From CAYWTS01 sp964461265 (GTDB lineage Bacteria > Bacteroidota > Ignavibacteria > Tepidaquicellales > OLB5), in the NCBI GenBank assembly GCA_964461265.1, contig CAYWTS010000017.1:1-42907 (forward strand): 42,907 bases of DNA, read 5' to 3'. A model generated the notes under the pieces. The model had not been told where the DNA came from. It saw only the letters and a program-made list of their open reading frames with translations, and did not search any database. The translations under genes and the position numbers were made by a program. Below, in pieces: positions 38,034 through 42,907 of this stretch. Each line of letters opens with the position of its first letter. Position 1 is the stretch's first letter.

Positions 38034-38103
38034 AAAATTTCCTCCGGAGGCACAATAATAATTAACAGCAGTAACTTATGCCAAGAAAAATGAAATATAT
38101 AGC

Positions 38104-38166
38104 TCCTCCCCCTTAATTCTCCTCTTGAAAAAGAAGAGAAAAGCCCGGCTTCAGGAGAATAAGGAG
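38104..38166. repeat. long imperfect palindrome between the DUF481 and M1 genes
   Basis: CTCC (38104) and ATTCTCCT (38116) pair with AGGAGAAT (38153-38160) and GGAG (38163-38166), giving a nested stem with a purine-rich loop. This type of CTCC...GGAG repeat is another class of dispersed palindrome. It may also isolate the divergent promoters. A -7-like TAAGTTTG lies at 38220-38227, upstream of the gene at 38248. Confidence 0.45.
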
Positions 38167-38247
38167 TAGTCATAGAAAAATCTTCGTTTTATTTCCTTTT
38201 TAATAATAACACTTATAAATAAGTTTGCAAAGAATTATACTAAGGAT

Positions 38248-40152
38248 ATGAAAATGTTATTAAAACTGATTTTTCTTTTTTACTTTTCATTATTCACTTT
38301 TAATGTTTTACTTTCTCAGTCATCATTATACATTCCTCAGGAAATAAAATCAGCATATACAAAAGGAACACGCTCTTATGACGGCAATCCCGGACAAAAA
38401 TACTGGCAGAACAGTTCGGAATATGCAATCGAAGTGAGCATTGATACTAAAACTAAAACCGTTGAAGGCAGAGAAACAATTATTTATCATAATAACAGTC
38501 CTGATGTGCTGGATAAGATTGTGATAAGGTTATACCCTGACTGGAATAAACCCGGCATAGGGAGAGACTGGGATGTTGCCGAGCTTTCTCTTACAAATGG
38601 TGTAACAATAAAATCGTTTAAGATAGGCGGTGTTGAACAGTATCTTTTAAGCGATAAATTTGTGCACTCCGGAACCAACCTGCATGTATATCCTGAAATA
38701 CCGGTATATTCCTCATCTGTAATTAAGCTTGAAATTGATTGGTCATTTGTAATACCCGATGCGCCTTATCCCAGAATGGGAGCGTATGACTCAACAAGTT
38801 ATATGGTTGCTTTCTGGTATCCGCAGATTTCGGTGTATGACGACTTGTTCGGCTGGGATGAAATTGAATATACAGGCAGAGTTGAGTTTTATAATGACTT
38901 TAACGATTATGACGTAAAAATAACCGTTCCCAATACTTTCTGTGTTTGGGCAACAGGCGAGCTGCAGAATGCCGAACAAATATTTCAGCCGCAAATACTT
39001 AAACGGTACAATGAAGCAAAGATTTCCGATTCGGTAATCAATATAATTGGCGAAAAAGATTATCTTGTTAAGATGGCGATGTTTAATTCCACACAAACAA
39101 CCAACACATGGCATTTCAAGGCAAAGAATGTTCCCGATTTTGTTTTTGCATCAAGCAATCATTACCTGTGGGATGCAGTAAGCTTAGAGCTGGAACCCGA
39201 AAAACGAAGTTTTACAGGCAGAGTTTTTATAGGTGCTGCTTATAATCCCAAATCGTGGGACTTTCCTTCGGTTGCAAAGATTTCAAGGAGTGTAATTGAT
39301 TATTTTTCGCATGAGTTTCCCAAAGTTCCGTTTCCATATCCATGTTTGACGGTGTTCAACGGTTCAGGCGGGATGGAATACCCGATGATGGTAAACGACG
39401 GCACCTCTGAATCGATGAACGGAACAATCGGCGTTACCGCACACGAGATTACACATACATACTTTCCGTTTTATATGGGTATAAACGAACACCGCTTTGC
39501 ATGGATGGATGAAGGCATGGCTGTATTTCTGCCTATAGGGATACAGGAACGTCTTGGCGATGCTAATTACGACCCGCACCTAAGATATGTTTACCGTTAC
39601 ATGAACCATATAGGCACTTCGCTCGACGTTCCTATTATTACCAATTCATTTGAGCTTAAAGAATCGTATGCAAATGCGTCTTACTTTAAGGCAGCATGTG
39701 CTTATGAAGTGCTTCAGAATATACTTGGCAAAGAACTGTTTGCTAATGCTTTGCGTGAATTCATGAGACGCTGGAACGGGAAACATCCCTCACCGTATGA
39801 TTTCTTCTACACATTCGAAAACGTTACAGGGCAAGACCTCTCATGGTTCTGGAAACCGTGGTGGTTTGAATATGGTGTGCCCGATTTAGCAATACAAAAC
39901 GTAAGGCAAACAGGCGATATTCTCACGGTAACAATTGAAAAAGCTGGTCTTTTACCCGTTCCTATAAATCTAAAAGCATTCGGCTATACAGATATTATGT
40001 ATACCGATTTTAAGAGTGCTAACGTTTGGAAAGACGGAGATAAACAGACTACCGTAGAAATGTATGTAAAAGGACCTATTTATCAGGTAGAACTTGGCTC
40101 AAAATATATCCCTGATGCAGATACGACGAATAATTATTGGTATGGACGCTAA
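38248..40152 (+). CDS. M1 family metallopeptidase, second paralog
   Basis: This 634-residue secreted M1-type peptidase has a signal peptide (MKMLLKLIFLFYFSLFTFNVLL), an N-terminal beta-domain, GGMEYP (374-379), the zinc motif HEITH (399-403) and E422 in MDEGMAVF (HEXXH-x18-E). A helical C-terminal part (about 480-560) and a final beta-domain follow. No T9SS sorting tail is present, unlike the M1 enzyme at 22034, so it is probably periplasmic. The start is ATG 38248, with AAGGA a few bases upstream. It may cleave peptides taken in after extracellular digestion. Confidence 0.88.
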   Translation: MKMLLKLIFLFYFSLFTFNVLLSQSSLYIPQEIKSAYTKGTRSYDGNPGQKYWQNSSEYAIEVSIDTKTKTVEGRETIIYHNNSPDVLDKIVIRLYPDWNKPGIGRDWDVAELSLTNGVTIKSFKIGGVEQYLLSDKFVHSGTNLHVYPEIPVYSSSVIKLEIDWSFVIPDAPYPRMGAYDSTSYMVAFWYPQISVYDDLFGWDEIEYTGRVEFYNDFNDYDVKITVPNTFCVWATGELQNAEQIFQPQILKRYNEAKISDSVINIIGEKDYLVKMAMFNSTQTTNTWHFKAKNVPDFVFASSNHYLWDAVSLELEPEKRSFTGRVFIGAAYNPKSWDFPSVAKISRSVIDYFSHEFPKVPFPYPCLTVFNGSGGMEYPMMVNDGTSESMNGTIGVTAHEITHTYFPFYMGINEHRFAWMDEGMAVFLPIGIQERLGDANYDPHLRYVYRYMNHIGTSLDVPIITNSFELKESYANASYFKAACAYEVLQNILGKELFANALREFMRRWNGKHPSPYDFFYTFENVTGQDLSWFWKPWWFEYGVPDLAIQNVRQTGDILTVTIEKAGLLPVPINLKAFGYTDIMYTDFKSANVWKDGDKQTTVEMYVKGPIYQVELGSKYIPDADTTNNYWYGR

Positions 40153-40248
40153 ACAATTAAAAATTAGTAATTAACAATTAGTAATATATTACCCTGAGCG
40201 CCGTGCCTGCAACAGTCAGGTAGTCGAAAGGGTCAATGTCATAGCGTA

Positions 40249-40380
40249 ACCCCGCCTAAGGTGGGCGGCTTAGACGGGGTAAATTATGAAAGGTCAATGA
40301 CTTACCCTTAAACGCCTGCCTGCAGCAAGCAAATAGCGAAGGAACAAAGTTGAAGGGAAGCCCCACATGGGCTGGCAGGC
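40249..40380. repeat. cluster of palindromic repeats after the M1 gene
   Basis: ACCCCG (40249-40254) pairs with CGGGGT (40275-40280), with inner CCGCC/GGCGG and CCTAAG/CTTAG alternatives. GCCTGCC (40314-40320) pairs with GGCAGGC (40374-40380) around GCCCCACATGGGC. GGTCAATG occurs twice. The 232-bp spacer between the M1 gene and the GHKL gene is essentially made of such repeats, consistent with a junction between core and accessory DNA. Confidence 0.5.
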
Positions 40381-40384
40381 ATGA

Positions 40385-42799
40385 TTAATCTTCCTTTAAT
40401 GAATTTAGTATAGCATCATCTGTATTAGAAGCTAATAAAAACGAACTATAAGGCTTCATTATTAAAGGTATTAGATCCTCTGGATCAAATTTATTTTCAG
40501 TTTCGTTGGTTTTATCTAAGTTTTCTATAATACTGTATAAAAAAAGTGTATGTAGATAAACTGATAAAAAATATTTATCTCTTACTAGTTTTATTTCCTT
40601 TTCTGATGATATTTTGTTTTTAGATATAAATTTTTTCAATTGGAACGAATCCATATTTATTGCTATTAAATCAATGAAACATTGATTTTGCGAATCGGTT
40701 TGGGGTACTATCTTTACAATGTCATCTCCGGACCAATTAAAATCATTCCAAGTCGCATCTTCTACGTTAACTTTCTTTTCATAAACTTTTACTGGTTTAG
40801 GTAACGAAGGCATATCCGCTTGCTTTTCTTTTTCTTTTAAGGGTTCTTCTTTTTTAGGGTCTACAATTTTAACCCAGAAAATAGATTCTAAATTGCTGCC
40901 AGGTGAAGTTAATATCGCAGAAATCTCAAATTCATCTCCTACGAACACATTGTTTTTAGGTTCAAATGTTATTTTTATTACATTATCAGATGGACCCACT
41001 TTTGTAACATCTATTACATCTTCAATCTTATTTGGTTTAGCATTAGTACCACCTTTTGTTATATTATTTCTGTAACTTAATATTTGTAGTTGTAATTCAC
41101 CCTTATCCTGAGGTCTAAATAAATATTCATCTTCTACATCAGTCTCAAATTTAATAATACCTTTACCATTTAATGGAATATTCTTTATTTTATTACCATC
41201 TGGAGTTTCAGACTTAAGATCTATTTTAAATACCGATGGAAATCTTTTGGATACAAAAGGATGTTTATTTTCTTTTTTTTCTCCTTTTGTTCCATTTATA
41301 GTTCCACCTTTTTTCTTTAGGAAATTCAAATCCCCACCCTTTTTTAGCATTTCTAATAAATCTTTATCTACTGGGATGTGTGACATTATTTCTTTTATGA
41401 GTTCAGTATCCTGTAAGTTTTCATGTAATAATTGGGCTTTTCTTTCTTGATTGAGTTCTTTAAGGGTTTCATCGGATTTTAGAACCGAAATAATTCTATT
41501 GATTAATGTTTCGGTATTTTCACTTTCCTTTAACCTATCTCTTGAAGCCATAAATAAATCCTGTCTGAATGATGGTTTTATGTTGGTACAGTCAATCTGT
41601 ATTAACAGGGAATCTCTTAACATGGAATATCCTAAATCTTGTGAAATGAATCTCCTCTCTAATTTACCTTGAACCTGGCCATTAATAGTGAAAACAACTG
41701 CCTTATCTTTAATGAATTCAGATTGTTTTACACCGGGTTCAAATACTGTATATTCGATTGGTACGATGCCAATTTCAGGACCTTCAATAGATATAGTTAC
41801 AGTTTTGGTTTTTTTATCCCTCTCATCTAATACTAATCTGGTTTTATTTCCTAACATAAGTTTAGTTGGAGTATGACCACCGGTAAATCGTTTTTCATAT
41901 AATAAAATAGGTAATGCAGGATGATACAAATATTGGTTTAGATCTCTCCATAAATCTAAAGTTATATCTGATCTCGATCGGCTTGGCAATTGATAAGAAT
42001 AAAGTTTTACAATTGAACCACATGTAAATTTTCTTTCCCATAAACCCAACTCAATTTCAGTAATATCAAATCTAGGGATTTCATCATTAACTAGAAAGTA
42101 TTCATACCAAGCCACTTTAAATTGTTTTTCTTCTTCATTAGTTAAAGGATGTCTTCTGACTAGGGTGAATCCAAATTCATTTGAACTTCTTCCATCAGCT
42201 AATTCCGTTTGCAATTTAGAACCAATAAGTTGATAACGATTTTTTTTCCCACAAAAAACCACAGCACCTGTAGAACCCATATTATATTTACCTTGTACAA
42301 AAGGTATGTCTGTTTTATTTCCACTATATAGGGACAAAAAAGTATTAGGAAAATCAGAGGGGTGCTGACCTTCCCCATTGTCATAAATTGTTATATTGGG
42401 CGATGTTGGTTCTCCAGTAGCTATTATTTGTATATCTTCTGCTATACCCCTTCGTTCACTTGTTGATACTTCGCTAAAATCACCATTTTTAATTCCATAG
42501 AATTTTTCTACCGCTTCCTCCATAGTTTTAGGTGCAGCCTTTGAACGCGGGTCTATTTTCTCAGTACGGCATTTTTTCAGTAATAAACTGTCTATTGAAT
42601 TAGTAATTTTTTCAACTAAAGCTGGTACGGGCTTGCTTTGTTGATTTTCGAATGTACCAAAATTATTCTTATCATCCCTACCATACGGTTTCCAATTATT
42701 GTTGTTATTTAAAAGTACATTACTATTTACAAGGTTATTTAATTCTTCTTCGCTCTTAGCGTTGTATATATCCCAGAATAATTTTTCGATATCTAGCAT
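40385..42799 (-). CDS. GHKL (HSP90/MutL/MORC-like) ATPase, candidate defence protein
   Basis: This 804-residue protein has a Bergerat-fold ATPase at the N-terminus. The N-box is KPVPALVEKITNSIDS (56-71, with E63 and N67), the G1 box is DNGEG (140-144), and the G2-like GKYNMGSTGAVVF spans 170-182. A second alpha/beta (S5-like) domain follows, to about 430. A lysine-rich linker near 490-520 precedes beta-sandwich-like segments (about 540-660) and a helical C-terminus. The layout recalls the paraMORC/MutL-like ATPases found in restriction-modification and other DNA-conflict operons. The gene is visibly AT-richer than its neighbours and begins 40 bp after another gene's end. Substrate and partners are unknown. 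Confidence 0.75.
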   Translation of the reverse strand: MLDIEKLFWDIYNAKSEEELNNLVNSNVLLNNNNNWKPYGRDDKNNFGTFENQQSKPVPALVEKITNSIDSLLLKKCRTEKIDPRSKAAPKTMEEAVEKFYGIKNGDFSEVSTSERRGIAEDIQIIATGEPTSPNITIYDNGEGQHPSDFPNTFLSLYSGNKTDIPFVQGKYNMGSTGAVVFCGKKNRYQLIGSKLQTELADGRSSNEFGFTLVRRHPLTNEEEKQFKVAWYEYFLVNDEIPRFDITEIELGLWERKFTCGSIVKLYSYQLPSRSRSDITLDLWRDLNQYLYHPALPILLYEKRFTGGHTPTKLMLGNKTRLVLDERDKKTKTVTISIEGPEIGIVPIEYTVFEPGVKQSEFIKDKAVVFTINGQVQGKLERRFISQDLGYSMLRDSLLIQIDCTNIKPSFRQDLFMASRDRLKESENTETLINRIISVLKSDETLKELNQERKAQLLHENLQDTELIKEIMSHIPVDKDLLEMLKKGGDLNFLKKKGGTINGTKGEKKENKHPFVSKRFPSVFKIDLKSETPDGNKIKNIPLNGKGIIKFETDVEDEYLFRPQDKGELQLQILSYRNNITKGGTNAKPNKIEDVIDVTKVGPSDNVIKITFEPKNNVFVGDEFEISAILTSPGSNLESIFWVKIVDPKKEEPLKEKEKQADMPSLPKPVKVYEKKVNVEDATWNDFNWSGDDIVKIVPQTDSQNQCFIDLIAINMDSFQLKKFISKNKISSEKEIKLVRDKYFLSVYLHTLFLYSIIENLDKTNETENKFDPEDLIPLIMKPYSSFLLASNTDDAILNSLKED

Positions 42800-42839
42800 G
42801 TTTCACTCCTTTAATATTTTTAATTACATTTGTGTAATT

Positions 42840-42907
42840 TTATTTTGACCTTATTCTTCTCTCAATATCCTTTGCAAAATATAATCCCCTTCTTGTTAAT
42901 TTCCAAC
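42840..42907 (-). CDS. partial CDS: C-terminus of the gene upstream of the GHKL ATPase
   Basis: At the right edge, the minus strand encodes WKLTRRGLYFAKDIERRIRS-K before a stop at 42840-42842, 40 bp upstream of the ATPase start. The LT-x-x-G-x-x-x-A-x-x-IERRI pattern resembles the end of a winged-helix domain. Only 21 complete codons are inside the window, so the identity is open. Same strand and short spacing suggest one operon with the ATPase. Confidence 0.4.
   Translation of the reverse strand, partial: WKLTRRGLYFAKDIERRIRSK

Overview
The window looks like a chromosomal scaffold from a metagenome-assembled member of the Bacteroidetes/Chlorobi/Ignavibacteria group. Three kinds of evidence support this. 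Several secreted proteins end in type IX secretion (T9SS) sorting domains with a YPNPFNP motif. Promoters of the Bacteroidetes form (TTG, about 20 nt, TAnnTTTG) can be read upstream of several genes. Small palindromic repeats are scattered between genes. Species cannot be named from this sequence alone. There are three 100-N scaffold gaps. Two of them are flanked by identical 55-bp ends, so they are contig overlaps that were never merged. The third falls where sufC is expected.

Layout. Positions 1-3.1 kb are an accessory island of small genes. Coiled-coil or glycine-rich proteins of phage-like character lie on the minus strand, small lipoproteins or secreted proteins lie on the plus strand, and the same ~90-bp promoter segment occurs three times. 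A beta-helix gene remnant follows at 3.2 kb. Positions 3.4-10 kb hold housekeeping genes: mtaB, sixA, an M50 protease, ndk, an Lrp-type regulator and glnA. A REP-associated (RAYT) transposase with its inverted palindromes sits between the regulator and glnA. Positions 10-14 kb hold a DUF4349 lipoprotein and a 947-residue secreted protein with about a dozen GND-Y repeats fused to HEAT-like repeats.

Positions 14-20.4 kb are a SUF iron-sulfur cluster operon: sufB, gap, sufD, sufS, sufE, a SufT/MIP18 protein, a BrxA/B bacilliredoxin and an Rrf2 regulator. An Rrf2/IscR-like operator overlaps the sufB promoter, and a putative small structured RNA lies just upstream. Positions 20.5-24.6 kb carry a GT39-like glycosyltransferase, a T9SS M1 aminopeptidase and queF.

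Positions 24.8-25.65 kb are the most unusual part. A tRNA-Pro(CGG) is followed, 4 nt after its end, by a 314-bp unit present at least twice. Each unit holds a GIY-YIG nuclease gene and regenerates the tRNA 3' half, with a palindrome in place of the anticodon arm.

Positions 25.8-38 kb hold two T9SS beta-propeller proteins, an ornithine cyclodeaminase-family enzyme, cbpA, rpiB, the N-degron pair aat-clpS, a MoxR-like ATPase, a CBS protein, a RidA protein and a DUF481 protein. Two good copies and one decayed copy of a ~155-bp MITE-like element are dispersed here. Positions 38.2-40.2 kb encode a second M1-type peptidase. The right end (40.4-42.9 kb) is an AT-rich GHKL/MORC-like ATPase gene preceded by the tail of another gene, possibly the edge of a defence operon that continues outside the window.
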